Shown here piece after piece: positions 25,821 through 38,341 of a DNA stretch of 64,000 nucleotides. The DNA lies in NCBI GenBank assembly GCA_013400155.1, contig VXBM01000271.1, positions 39,795 through 103,794 of the forward strand, in the 5' to 3' direction. This DNA is from Helopsaltes ochotensis. Taxonomy: Eukaryota > Chordata > Aves > Passeriformes > Locustellidae. The notes under the pieces were generated by a model. The model had not been told where the DNA came from, ran no database searches, and worked only from the letters and a program-made list of their open reading frames with translations. How positions within the stretch are numbered: the first letter of the stretch is position 1; every line of letters starts with the position of its first letter. The position numbers were made by a program, and so were the translations under genes.

Positions 25821-27602
25821 GCAGAAAAATGCCTCTAGAGAATACTTTTAACTCCTAAAGTTTGTTTAAAATATAGTTTGGGATAGGCCTAGTCCTTGCT
25901 GTCCAGCAATAAAACTAATCCACGGAGTATTTGTGGAAGTTAACAGGGGATTGACTTTCAGTCTCTTGGTACATTTGCCAGCAGTGACTATTTTCTTGGT
26001 AGAGGTAATATTGTTGAGTGAGTGACCGGTATATGAAGTTGTCCAAAGATGTATTTTTGTGGAAGACTTTAGTTTCATTATCAAATGGCACGTATATGAC
26101 TTTTGTGTTACTCAGATTTTTTAGATTTATAATGGAATGATGCTTATGAAGGGGAAACTACACTGCTGCTGAGGTTAAGTTAAAAAGACACATAAAATCC
26201 TTAATCTGACAGCAATGTTAAGGTTATATTTTCACATTATCTTAACATTGAACAATGACAAGTATAAACTTTCATCATGGGTGTCCACTTTTAAAAGGTG
26301 CTTGATTATCTTGATTTTAAAGTTGTGTCAGCCAAGACAGGTTAAAATAATTGCTATTAATATTAGTGATAGCAGCATGACAACAGTAACAATATAATAA
26401 TATGTAGCTCTCTTTTGGGATTTGCACCAAGAGAACTACATGAATAAGAAATCTAGAAGTACATGAATAACAACGTGATTATTTTATGTACTGTGAAAGT
26501 GAGTCAGAGTCAAGTGGAGTGTCATGACCGGAATCACCTTTTAGGTCATGGGCAGCATCAGGAGTAGAATGCAGATCTTTTGAATCCCATAATATAACTC
26601 AGTTCACTGTAATAGAATCTACACTTTTGCACATACATTTAAATTTTTCCCACATAAATTCTAAAGAAGGTTCTGAATCATATCATGGACAAGTCATCTT
26701 CAAGAGTCGTGATTTAGATCAATAAGGGAATGTTTACTGAACTAAAATGACTTTCTCTTTTCCTGTCTCTCCTTTCTTCTATTTTAATATCTTAGTTTTC
26801 TCTGGCAGAAGATAGAAAAGATCACCTAGTCAAGAAAGCTGTCTGCCAAAAAAATAGATTCACCTGTCTATACAGATTTCCTGATAAATATTTTATATAC
26901 TTCTAAAAAAAATGAACTTCCAGTGGCAGAAAATAGCAGTCTCTATTTCTGTAATTTTCAGTGTATCAGTCATTATCCTTATTCTTAGAAAGATGTTTCT
27001 TCCTTAATGCCTAACCTGCATTTCCTTTTTTCTAAGTCCATAGTGTCCTCTCCACTTTCCTTTTCACAGAAACTATTGGTATGCTGAAAAATTGTTCATG
27101 ATGTTATGTGTGGAAAATCCTGATGATAGAGTATACCAAGAAGTGAATCTATTCATGCTTTCATTACTATATGCAAACTTTCCCATCACTTTCATGAGAA
27201 CACTCAGGAAACATTTCACTATTTTTCCTTGAAAATGTGGCTATCTTCCTTTCTAAAACCATTGTCTTCTTAACAGTGTGAACTCCTCTAGTAAGAGAGA
27301 TGAAAACACATGAATACTTGGTAAATACTAGCATGCAAACAAGAAAAAAAACAAGCTGAAAAAAAAGTCTTCTAATTGATATTGTAATCCTTCAGCTATT
27401 GTACTGTTCAATTTCCTTAATTTTAAAACAATGTTGCACCATTATATATTCACTGTTTTCTTTTTTTTGTAAAAACCCTGGAGTGATTTATGTGATAGGA
27501 AATGAAATGATCTGGCTGGCTCCTGAATGCTTTGGCTACTTTAGGGAACTTTGGTAAAAGGAGCTGTTTTGCATTAATGTTTGTATTTTTTCGTCTTCTT
27601 TA
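25821..27602. other. non-coding stretch, no gene seen
   Basis: AT-rich unique DNA with short frames only. No repeat or exon was recognised. Confidence 0.65.
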
Positions 27603-27606
27603 TCCA

Positions 27607-27647
27607 CTTCTCTCTCTCTCTTTTTTTTTTTTTTTTTTTTTTTTTTG

Positions 27648-27705
<58 letters not shown>

Positions 27706-27706
27706 N
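27607..27706. repeat. (CT)n then T26-GGG-T56 tract with one undetermined base
   Basis: A short CT repeat leads into 26 T (27621-27646), GGG, then 56 T (27650-27705) and a single n at 27706. The lone n at the edge of a long homopolymer marks a sequencing or patching limit, so the true length is unknown. Confidence 0.95.
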
Positions 27707-29446
27707 AAGGGCAAGTTATTTATAACTGTGGTAATGCAACATTTCTGTAAGAACCATGTCCTGCTGTTTATTAAACTTATGTAGCAACAGTGCATTCATA
27801 CAGTTACTTTGCAGGGATGCTTTGGCAGTTCTGTATTTTCCTAAATGCAAACAAATCCTTCAATTTAAAGCAGTAGGCCGCCTTAAGTTCTGCAAATACG
27901 CTAATGGTTGCATAGCCAATAGAGCACAAAATAGCAGTGTCAGAAGTTATCCCTTTATTCCTACACTGCTACATACTTTCCTGCTTTCCATGTTTAAACT
28001 AACCTTTTGCTTTTTTACTTACTTTGGTAATGTTTATTTTTTCTAATTAAATGCCTCCCATTTTTTTTCTATAAGTTTTTGGTTATGCTACACTCATTTA
28101 TCAAGGTTGGTGAGCCATAAAGGAAAGAAATCCCTGACAGTCTTAGTGAGTTTCTTGGCTGGGGAGAGGAAGTTGTAGTCATTTCTCTGGGGCTTTATAC
28201 TGCTCCTTTAGTTCCAGGCATAGGTAAATTCCCTTAAATTACATTGTTTCTCTGGCTATCACTAAGAAATACCCTCTATATGTACGAGCATTTTAAGGTA
28301 TGGGGAGATAAGCAGTGGAAAACCATCTCTCTCAAGCAAACTTGAAAGGAGTCTCTAATTCCAAACAGAAGGTATTCCAGTTCTATCTCAAGATAGCTCA
28401 ACTTTGATAAATTCTTTCCAAAATCACTTTTGGGAAGTTCTGTGACATCTCTCGTTTGCTCAGATGACAGCTGAAAGGAAGTCTGCAAAGTAATCTGTAG
28501 AGTCTGGAGAAACTAAGTAAAAATTCTTTGTGAAGCTAGAGAAAGGTTAATGGGGATTTGACAGGCTCCCTACCATATGCATTGGAGTGGATTGTGAGGC
28601 ACCTTTTTGTAATATAGAGCAGCAACATAATCTTCAAGAATTAAATGTTGGGTGGTGGACATATGTGGAATATGAACTTCAGGAGTATAGTTTCATGAAG
28701 ATTTGGAACGATTCTTGCCTTCCCTCCCTAGCATTGCACCCAAGAAAGCCTTAGCTTTCTTTATATATAATGTCTGTGGCTTTCAGATTTTAAGCAGCTG
28801 ATAAAGTCTAGATATTTTTGGCTGGACATCATCATTACATGTACACATACAGGCACACATAGATGCAGACAGACATGCACACATCCGCTTTTTCTGACAA
28901 GCAAACATAGAAGAGATGTCCAGCTGATGAAATTATAAAAATGCTATACAAGTGAAGTTACTGCCTTGGGATTTCTTCATACTAATGCTTTTAACAATAT
29001 GCCAAGGCATTACACCTCAGGGCCTGGATACAAACAGAGTCTGTAATGAAAAAGAAAGTGTTAAAAAAATGACAATATAATGCTGAAGTGAGCTCAATGT
29101 TATTGAGTGACACTAGCAAATGAGAAAGGAAACAACAGTGTAAAACTCCTCTGATTTTCTCTTCTTGCTCACTGCCTTTTGTGTTCAGTGGAACCTCTTT
29201 TATGAGTGAGATAGGCTCTGATAAAGGAAGTGGTGATACATGAAGTAGCACTATGACAATGCATAAAGTGGTCATTGTCCTCACTTACCCTCACTGCACT
29301 TTCACACCATTAGCAGTGTAACTAATAAGACTTACACTTAGGATCTCACCTTTGTGCTTCCTACAGCAGTGCCACAGCTGAAAAGTGACAGCCTCTGCTA
29401 AAGCATTGCAAAATATATCAGGTTGTTCTCATCACTTTAAACAGAC
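27707..29446. other. non-coding stretch, no gene seen
   Basis: Contains an imperfect CA/CAGA-rich stretch at 28841-28885. No gene or transposon was recognised. Confidence 0.65.
28841..28885. repeat. imperfect CA-rich microsatellite
   Basis: Degenerate gtacacatac, aggcacacat, agatgcagac and agacatgcac units suggest an old, eroded CA/ACAG repeat. Confidence 0.6.
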
Positions 29447-29545
29447 ACATCTTATTATTTCCCATTGTGAGGAACGTTAAATGACTTGTTTCAGCACAAG
29501 CAAGAACTCGGAAATTATAACTGGAAATTCATATACTTTTTCATA
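29447..29545 (+). mobile_element. possible MIR-type SINE fragment
   Basis: The order of short matches follows the MIR core: cttattatttcccatt, gaggaa, then gttaaatgacttg, then cagcacaagcaag. Compare the MIR order ttattatccccatttt, gaggaaac, gttaagtgacttg, cacacagcaag. A gap relative to the family lies between the first two blocks. It is heavily diverged; a profile search would decide. Confidence 0.45.
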
Positions 29546-32391
29546 CTCAGTTTATTTGAAATTTCATTATAACATTAACAAATATGGAAAATAACTGTAT
29601 ATTTGGCACTGAGGCAAATAATCAGATTGTGATAACTAATTTTAGAATTCTTTACATAAGCCGTTCACTTATCTGTACAAAAGTTGTAATTCTCATCCTG
29701 CTAATGCTGAGATTTCTTTTTCTGGTTTCTTCTCTTCATTCCCTTTGACCTTTGGGGTTTTTGTCCCCCCCTCAAAGTACTTTTATTCCCCTATGTAGGA
29801 CCTGCTTCAAAGTATTTTGCTCTCAACAAGAGACTGTAATTTTGTAGCAGATGCCAGTTCCAGTCGGTGGGACTGTAAACAGAAAGTACTCAGGGTAACT
29901 GATTCATCCTCCACAGAGACCACCCATAGTACCTAGGAAATGTCTGCACTTCCAAAGAATGGATGCTGTCTCCAGCTCAGGTTTCAGTACAAAGTACCAG
30001 AACAGGTGCCAGGAGAATTCATTTTGGCCTGAACTTTATGAACAAACTAAAGTACGATGAGGAATGCAGTCTCCATTGACGTTGCTGCCTGCGTTCTTGC
30101 TATTTAAAGAACAGAGGAACAAGCTTCAGTGCACAAAGTGTGATCATTTCCCCCAATACCTGATTTAATAGGAGTAATTTCTACTTACACAGTCTCTTTC
30201 TATTGAGAAGCTCACACTCTACAAACATGAATTAATTAAGCTTTATACTCCCTCTGCGCTGCATAGGTAGACTCAGGAATAGAGTGGTTTAACATTATAC
30301 TAGTGTGCCAGTTGGGAAATAGCAGAAATCTAGTTTTCTTACTTTGCACATGCCCTGGGGCAGAGTCAATGCATGCCTTAAATGCAAGGACTGAAAAAGA
30401 CCATAAGGCATGTGATTGATAATACCTCTAGGCTTACAGTTGGAGATAAGGACTCCTGCTTGGGAGAGCTCGAGTGAATATGGCAATGAAGCAGAAGTCT
30501 GATTCCATGTGAAAACATGTATGGCCGAGTCTGCTAAGGTACAAAGCTTTTCCAGTGGGCCTTGAACAGGCCGTAGCAGTGACCTTTATAGTTATGACTT
30601 TTATCTTCTCTCAACTCAAACCAAGTAAATTGAAGCTACATCTTCCTTATGGTATCCCTAAGATCAAGGTGGTGGCTGTATGCAGGTATGGATTTGTTGG
30701 TTGGGCTGAAAGGGTAAGAGCATTTCCATTTGGCATCACTTGCTGTGGCAAATACTCCTGAGGTAGCTGACAGCCATAAATACCCTACCCTGTAAGACTG
30801 GTTCTTTGTATAACCCCTGGTATCTGACACAGAATAGTCAGTTGAGCTTAGGAATTGTGTCTCTTGATTTTGTTACTATTAAAAGTTGTCTAATAAATTA
30901 TTCTATTTTTTTTCCTTTGAAGCCCTATTTTTTCATGTGCAGTAAGTTTTGATTTTGTTTTCCAGAATAACAGCTTTGTGCTATGTAAATCATTACCTCA
31001 GTGCCAGGACACTCTTACTAGGAAAGTGACAGGAGTGTAAATGGACATTTAAAATGTGGAAACTCTTTCTATTTAGAGTAATGTCTAGAAGAAAATAAAG
31101 CCCTCGTGGTTAAATCATAGGCTTGAGGCAATGCATGCTGGGACTGCAAATTGGAAATGTTGTGTTATTTTTAAATGGCTGAATACCTGCTGCAGCATCT
31201 ATAACACTTGTTACTTCTCTACACCTGCATAATTTATTGCAGTGAAAAAAAGGAACAAAATATAATCTACCTAAAAAAAACAAACCCCCCCCCTGCTATT
31301 AAGTATACATGCCTAGTCTCATACAGTCCGTACACTTTAGTTTACAAACAAATGACTCAATGTCTTTTAAAGGCTTCTGGGAGGGAGAGTGGAGGACATG
31401 AACTGCTTGAACAATGAATTGCTGAAGGCACTGTGATGCCTTAAGCTTGGAATACGCATAATATCTCAGTGAGGAGGGTCTTTATACCCTGGCAGAGATT
31501 TCTCTTCTCCTTCTGGAAAATGTTTGAATGCTTTGCAGTTTTTCAGGCTGTTTACTAATCCCCGGGGGTAGGCTGTGGTGGTGCTGCCACCCAAGGAGAT
31601 ACAAGCCCCTCAGGTCACCCTAGGTTACCTTGGGAAACATGAGATGTTATCTCCTTCTTCCTTTTGGACTTAGTCAGTAACCCTGTGCAAAAATGTCTTG
31701 TCTTTCCTCTAGAGTGTAAGGGGGCAGTATAAGACTTTTAAAATTATTATATGTTTAATAATAAAAACTGGATAGAATAAAATAATTCTATTTTTTAGCC
31801 ATTAAAAGTCATCAGGGATTTATTTCCTGATGTTAGGACAGATCCACAACTAGCATTACAGAGCTGGAAGCCACTGATTTCTGAGTGATAAAAAATGGAT
31901 TCCAATCCTACCATGTCTCAGGGTCCCATTACTCAGTATTGGTCAGATTATGTCTAAATTCTGTTTGCCTTTCAGGGTCAAGCTAGAACTTCATGGCAGA
32001 CTTATGGAGGAAAAAAAAAAAAAAAGGCATTCTGCCATCAGAGTCAGATTGTCCATCCAACATTACAATAAAAGTGATTGGACTTGCCAGTTTTTTTTGT
32101 TAGAGTTCTGCTGCTATCATGTGTCACCTTGTCCTTAAGTGGAAACCAATGGCCAAATCAGGAGATGTCAGGTTATAATACTTAACTATAACTTTTGGCA
32201 TAGAGTGAATTCTCCAAGGGAAGCAGAACTCAAAAGAGAAAGAACTACCTTGTAAGTCTTCTATCTGTATGTACAACCACTGATGAACTCCTTAAACAGT
32301 ACAATAGGAACCTTGCAGAATCTTTTGAAAATTCTAGTTGGGTTTTTACTATGACAGTTTCTTCAGATTTCCAGATCTTCTTGAGTGTAGG
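29546..32391. other. non-coding stretch, no gene seen
   Basis: Unique AT-rich DNA with an A15 run near 32010 and a C9 run near 31285. No exon was recognised. Confidence 0.65.
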
Positions 32392-32841
32392 TGCTGGTGT
32401 GTGCCCAAAGAAGGGTAGTAAAGTTGGTGAAAGTGTTAGAGCACAAATCTTATGAAGAGTGGCTGAGGGGAGCTGGGCTTGTTTAGTCGGGAAAAAAGGA
32501 GGCTCAGGGAGGACCTAATTGCTCTCTAGAACTACCTGAAAGGAAGCTATGGCCATGTGGGTGTCAGTTTTCCTCTCTCAGTTAATAAGGGATAGGACAA
32601 GAGTCAATCGTCTCAGGTTGTGCTGTGGGAGTTTTTGCTCAGCTATTAGGAAACACTTCCTCACTGAAGTGGTAGTCAGGCTTTGAAACAAGCTGCCCAG
32701 GCAAGCAGAGGAAACATCATCCCTGAAAGTGTTAAAAGCATGGGGATATGTGCTTGGGAATAGGTTTGGTGGTGAACATGGCAAGGCTAGGTTAATAGAT
32801 GGACTCTATAGTCTTGGAGATCTTTCCTAACCTTGATGATT
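32392..32841 (+). mobile_element. CR1 LINE fragment, 5'-truncated
   Basis: This is a clear chicken-repeat-1 (CR1) non-LTR retrotransposon end. Diagnostic blocks in order are gagcacaaatcttatgaag, gaggggagctggg, aaaaaggaggctcagg, attgctctctagaactacct, aataagggataggacaag, aggaaacacttcctcactga, acaagctgcccagg and tttcctaaccttgatgatt. The part around 32640-32720 corresponds to the C-terminus of ORF2 (the endonuclease/reverse transcriptase protein), here broken by substitutions and frameshifts. About 450 bp remain of an element usually about 4.5 kb, the common 5' truncation. It is an old, inactive copy. Confidence 0.95.
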
Positions 32842-33769
32842 GCTTTTTAGTTAGCTGAAATAGGGAAGAGGAATGTTTTCAACTCAGAAGCAACCTGAGA
32901 AGATCAAAGTTACTACAGTCTGGACATCTCTGCTCAGTTTAGTTTCCTGTTTTGATAGGTGATAGTAGTTAGGAGGAGAAGCTTGCATGTGTCAGAAAGT
33001 AAAATTAGTGTTGTAACTGTGTCATGCTGAGATGGACTGAAGCAGTATACAAAATGAAAGTGAGAAACCAGAAAAATGAGGTTACGATGTCAAATTCCCT
33101 GACTGATTTTGAATTAGAAGCAGAAATATATTTTGCTCTATAATCATGATTCAATTTTACTACCCAGGTCCCCATCCCAAAGAAAACCACATTCATTCTC
33201 TCGAAATATGGAAAACTAAAAATCCATTTTGATATAGTAAGAGGAAATAAAAAGGGCTGAAAGATTAATAATAGAATGCCAATGTATACATGTAATCCAG
33301 GCTTGAACCTGAGGGCAGTCCTTTCAAGGAGTTGAATGACATCTGTGAGTAGTTTAATAAATGACTGTTGTAACACAAGTGGAGAAGCTCTCAAACACAT
33401 TGTTTTTGTGTTGATTGCTCAGTTCAATTACTGTAAACAAATAATGTAATGTTATAATAGTCACTGAAATAAATCTAGCCCAGAAGGGTTGGAAAAAGGT
33501 TGGAAATATCAAAGCTGTATTTATTCATAATTCAATGATTTGTCACTAGACTCACCTAAAAATCAAAGGTCATGTTTTATGAGTGTATCTCTAGCAAGGT
33601 TACCAATTTCAAATGCTTACTGGCAGCGTTTAGCTGACTTTTGGAATAGATTTTTTTTCCCCAGCATAAATATTCACAAGTTACTGAACACACAAAAATA
33701 CTTAGCAACAGGTAGAGGCTAAATACGTTAATTGGTAGACTTTTATTTCTATTTAAAGCCATTCCTATC
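32842..33769. other. non-coding stretch between CR1 fragments
   Basis: A 131-codon open frame lies on the minus strand (33005-33400). It is hydrophobic-rich and matches no family I know, and nothing supports its expression. No repeat was recognised between the two CR1 pieces. Confidence 0.6.
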
Positions 33770-33872
33770 TGAGTGGGGTTTTGAGTAACCGGATCTAGTG
33801 GGAGGTTTCCTGTCCATGACAGGGAGATTGGAACTAGATGGTCCCTTCCAACCCAAACCATTCTATGATTCC
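33770..33872 (+). mobile_element. CR1 LINE 3'-end fragment
   Basis: About 100 bp match the CR1 3' end: ggatctagtgggaggt, ttggaactagatgg, cccttccaacccaaacc and attctatgattc, the last being the terminal repeat unit typical of CR1. Wording differs from the copy at 32392 (it has the 'gatctagtgg' segment), so it probably belongs to another CR1 subfamily and is an independent insertion. Confidence 0.9.
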
Positions 33873-35421
33873 TATAAAGAGCTGAATTTACAAAGAAAGG
33901 GTAGATGAACTAAAGTTGATTTTAAATAACCAAGATGTATCTTAGATAATAAGGCAACTTCTTGGGTGAAGTCCAATTATGAGATATAACACAATGCTCC
34001 AAAATAATTTTTCTTAATCTTCTTTTTCCTCATACTACAACTGGCTTCTTCTGTTAAAACAATTTTGTCTGCTCAGTAGAGCTTCATGATCTCTGAATTT
34101 TCATGCCCTTTCACCTCCTAAACTTCTTGTGTAATTTGGTTACTTCATATCCCTAGCTTTTTCAGCAGCAGCCTTTCTTCCTTCCCACGAGCTAGCACTA
34201 CCCAGAGAAATGCCTTAAGGCTGAGAGGACAGGATGCAGCTGCCTCTAAAAGCCTGTCAATGATGCTTCTTTTTAAGTCACTAAGAACTGCTAGCACAGC
34301 TGCACAGTGATGTGGATTTACACTTTATATTTTTTTTTTCCCCCTATATAAGGAATTACTCAAAAGAATAATGAGTTAGCTGCTGATGCATGAAGGCAAA
34401 TGAAAACATTGCCTTATGTTTAATGGCATCCTAAGAACAGTCCTGCATTTTTGAGCCAGTTTTTCTGGGGAGACACTGCACAGGTTGGATGGTGTGGCTT
34501 TTCTTTACAGGGAATTGAGGAGATTCTCATCTCCAGATGTGGTGGAGTAGGAACAAATTCGAATTAACATTAAATCTACAGGTAGTATCTTACATCTTTT
34601 GAGCACATAGTTGTTTCAGTCTTGACAGCTAACACCCTACCAGCAGACTGCAGCGAAGCAGTTAATTTTGGGTTGTAATTTATGAATTATGATACATTTT
34701 AACATCAGTGGAGTTTATTTTAATACAGGGCAGTATCTAGTGGCCTTAGTGAAAAGTGTGCCCCCCCCTTTCCCAGCACTCCTATTTTCTCTTCAGGCTC
34801 CATTAGTTGCTAGTTTTATCCAGTCTAAGAAAAGCAAAAGGCAAGGGAGCAAGCAAGGCTATAAGCTGAGGTTTCTTTGCCTTCTTGTTTCCATTTTCCC
34901 TTTTTCTGTTTATTTAAGTTGTAGCTGTCATCCACATGGCAGCTGTGCCTGGCTGGAGGAGGGCAGCGAGGGCAGAGAAAATCCAAGCAGTAACAGAGCA
35001 AAAGTGGATGATTCTGGATGTTTGTTGCTGTCGTTAAAAATGCCAAGTTCAAAACATATCTTAACATTGCAAATGAAAACAAGCCATTGTGGCCTTTCTG
35101 AAATTTCCAGCTAGGCTGGTTACAAAAGAATCAAACATTTGTTTGATGCTATAAAGGTGGTCTATCCAAATGACTGTCAGAAAGTGTGTGTGTATGGTTC
35201 AGTAGTGGCTGACCTGATGATTCAGATGCTCTCTAACACCAGATATATTGAAGATAGATCTTCAAAACTGAGTTCCCATCTTGGAAAAGAAAAATCATAT
35301 GCCTGTGAGGGAGTTTTGCAAGTTGTTGATGCAAAGGATTACAATAAATTTCCCTACTACCACAACAGTATTACTATAAGAATCTCTTTGAATTTCTGTT
35401 TATAAATTTATTTTTAATACA
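33873..35421. other. non-coding stretch, no gene seen
   Basis: The 34689-35114 (+) frame of 141 codons is unrecognised and its reverse strand is also open, so coding is unlikely. A C8 run lies near 34760. Confidence 0.6.
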
Positions 35422-35502
35422 TTTCACAGAATGGGTAAGGTTGGAAGGTACTAGCATGTGTCATCTGCTTCAGTCTCCCTGCTCAAACAGGGTCTTCCAG
35501 AC
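35422..35502 (-). mobile_element. CR1 LINE 3'-end fragment, minus strand
   Basis: Read on +, tttcacagaatgg, gaggttggaagg-like sequence, 'catctgcttcagtctccctg' and gctcaaacagggtc follow the reverse complement of a CR1 3' end (cacagaatggttgaggttgg ... catctagtccaaccccctg ... ctcaagcagggtc). About 80 bp survive, diverged. Confidence 0.8.
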
Positions 35503-38280
35503 CATTTATATTTTTCCATTTGCATCATGTGAATTTTTTTATGATTTATGTTCTTGTACTATAGGTTGTGGCAGATAAAGTTGCTACTTTTAAATGGGAT
35601 AATAGTTTCATTAAATTAATCAATTTCATTAAATTTTCAATTGCAGAGATCAAATCCTTTGTCTTTTAAATGGGCTGGAGAAAGCATTTTCAAATGATTA
35701 AAAGTTCTTTCAAAATGTAATTCTAACAATTAAAAACAAATTACCTGCCAGTTACCATGATTCCATGCATTAAAATGTGACTATAAGTTGTGAAACCAGC
35801 AGCTTCATATGGTGTAAGTTCATAAAAAGTAGACATCAAATAAACTCAAAACTATAAAATGATAAGAGAATATTTGAAAATTAACTTAAGATTGTACTGT
35901 AGGTGGTTAGAATTAATTTTATCACTTTTTAAAATATATGTTCTGACTATATTTTAATGAAAACGCTTGCTTTGGTGCCTTTAATAAATTTGGAATAATT
36001 GGGAAAAAAAAGTGAAATGTCAGATGCTTCAATATGATACAACACCTTTCAAATACCTGGCAACATTTCAGAGTAGCTACCAATATGTTACTTTGCCAGT
36101 ACATGGAGATGATTGCTGTATTTCCAAATGTCATCATAGTTGATTCATGTCATAAACAAGTGAATTCTGGAATATTATTGTGAGCTTTTCTAAACTGAGT
36201 TCCTTAGTCTTTGGTGGTTACATCAGCCACAGCCTAAATATCCCCCAAATACATTGAGCATTTTGGCTATAAGTCTTTAATCGCCTAAATTATAGATTAT
36301 GTGGGTATGTTCAGCAGTTAGATGGGAATGAAATCAGAAAACTCTTGGTATATACCATTATGTCAAAGTTCTCATATGCCAAAATGTCTACTGGTAACAT
36401 CTCCAACACTATTGCATCAACAGATGCATACAGCTGTTCATATATTGAAGCTTCTGGTTTACTAAAAGCTCTGCCTTTTGCATCTTCAAATAAAATATTC
36501 TTCCTTCTGGGATCATTTCTTGACAGTTTTTTCGGGATAAGCCTCTCATCACCTGGGCAGAGAGCCTATCACTTAAAAATCATGCCAGTATACATGCTTG
36601 TATGAAGGAGAAATAGCAAGGTCAGATAACATTTCCTGTTCCTGAGTTTTGCTTAATAATTAAAGAAATTGTATGACTCCAACTCCTTTTGAGCACTTGA
36701 CTGAAGAAGGGGAGGCAGTGTCCTGGACGGCTCTACACGGTTAGTTAGGTGATGCACCTCCCACCCCCAGCCCAAGGGGTGGGATATGCATCCACATCTT
36801 CTTCCATTGATTGCTTTCTGCAACTCTCTGTTCAGCTGCTGGATTTTGCAAAGCTATTCTTGGGCGTGTCAAAAGTGTGAGGAGAACTTGACAATGTAAT
36901 AAGATCTACACAGTCCTGCAACTGGGTTCCAGATAGATACGCCACTACTGAGTATTTTTATCCTGAGATAATCAGCACTGTGATTAGAAGAGTGCCTGCA
37001 GACCACGCCATGCAGCAGCGAAGTTAGACCAGTACAAGGGAAAGTATGTTTTAAGCCTCCTGTGAAGAAGGCAGCTTTTGCTGGCATGTGATAAAATAAG
37101 CAGTGTCCCTTTTCATGGAACAGCATTGTGTGTCATTCTGGCAATGTTAGATCAGACAGGGAACCTGCTGAGAAAGCATTGAATGAGATTTGTTGGGGCA
37201 GCTGCCTTACACAACTACCCAGGTATAAGGAAATGGTTAAACCTTTCAAGTTTGGTACACTGGATTCCCAGAAGAAGAAAAGCACTAGGAAAAAAGCTTA
37301 AGTTTAATCTATAACAATATTAATTTTGGATTGATTTTTTTAATTAACAAATTATGTGCTCAATAGGGTGAAAGTTTTTCTACTTCCAAGGAGTTGGCAT
37401 GTACTTTTGTTTGGAAGAGATTAGAAATGTGATTTCACAGAGGAAATGTAATCTCATCTTAAATATTTACAAAATGCTAATTTTATGCTTCTACGTTGGC
37501 GCAAAAACAGAATAGCATTAATTAGTTTGACTTATTTCCTAACAGAAACATGTTCTCTCCTTTTGGCTATGACTACCTTAATAAAGAAAACCATTCAGGC
37601 CCATTCTTTGGCCCATAGATAATGCCACACACTTTGCATCCATATGGCTAAATTTCCCCCTTCTTTAACTGTCCTCCAAAAGAGGATTGCCTGCTTTGTA
37701 CCAAAAGGTGGAAATTGCAACGGGGTTCTCCTATTTCCCATGCAATACATAAACACTACTTGGGAGCTGCTATTTGGCACAACTAAACAAATGAGTATTG
37801 GTAATTGTGTGCCATGTGTTTTATATTCTAACTATAGAGACATCCTGTGGCAGATGTCATGCAACCACCACCAGGGTTAATGCTAAAGGAATAGCTAAGT
37901 GCTTGTTCTGTACACAGAACTTAATTCACTGGTTGCCTACATAAATGTTAGACAAAATATAGCATTATACCATAGTTTTACCTAAAAGGCATTGAGAGGT
38001 TATGCAGAGGACTGTGAAAAACCTTTTTTCTGCAAGTCTTTAAGTTAGTCATGCTAAATCTTGCATCACATTAGGATGGACAAGCTGTTGTCCTGATACT
38101 CTACCAGCGGTTGCTTTCTATAATGCCACAATGTTAGGGTGCTTCCTTTTTGGCAGTTACGGCTTGTGTAGGAAAAAAAAAACAAAAAAAACTGCAAGTA
38201 TCTCTTGTACTAACTGAACAGTTTCTGGGTTTGTGGTTTTTTCTACCCACTGGGATGGAATTCCAAAATAGTGTTTTAGT
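35503..38280. other. non-coding stretch, no gene seen
   Basis: AT-rich unique DNA with only short unrecognised frames. Confidence 0.65.
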
Positions 38281-38341
38281 GGTTTTTTTTTTTGTTTGTT
38301 TGTTTGTTTGTTTTTTTGTGGTTTGTTTTGTTTTTTTTTTT
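38281..38341. repeat. T-rich (GTTT)n simple repeat
   Basis: T11 is followed by five tttg units, a T run, and a gtttgtttt plus T11 ending. Confidence 0.9.

Noticed and set aside
31125..31150. ZNF143-like core (gcatgctggga)
   Set aside because: The 3' half of the motif does not fit (ctgcaaat instead of nttgtag).
31720..31735. CTCF-like taagggggcag
   Set aside because: The 5' half of the motif is absent.
33005..33400. 131-codon hydrophobic frame on the minus strand
   Set aside because: Matches no known family; AT-rich DNA readily gives hydrophobic frames, and it lies between CR1 fragments without splice signals.
34689..35114. 141-codon frame on +
   Set aside because: The overlapping minus strand is also open, the composition is not codon-like, and no known protein is recognised.
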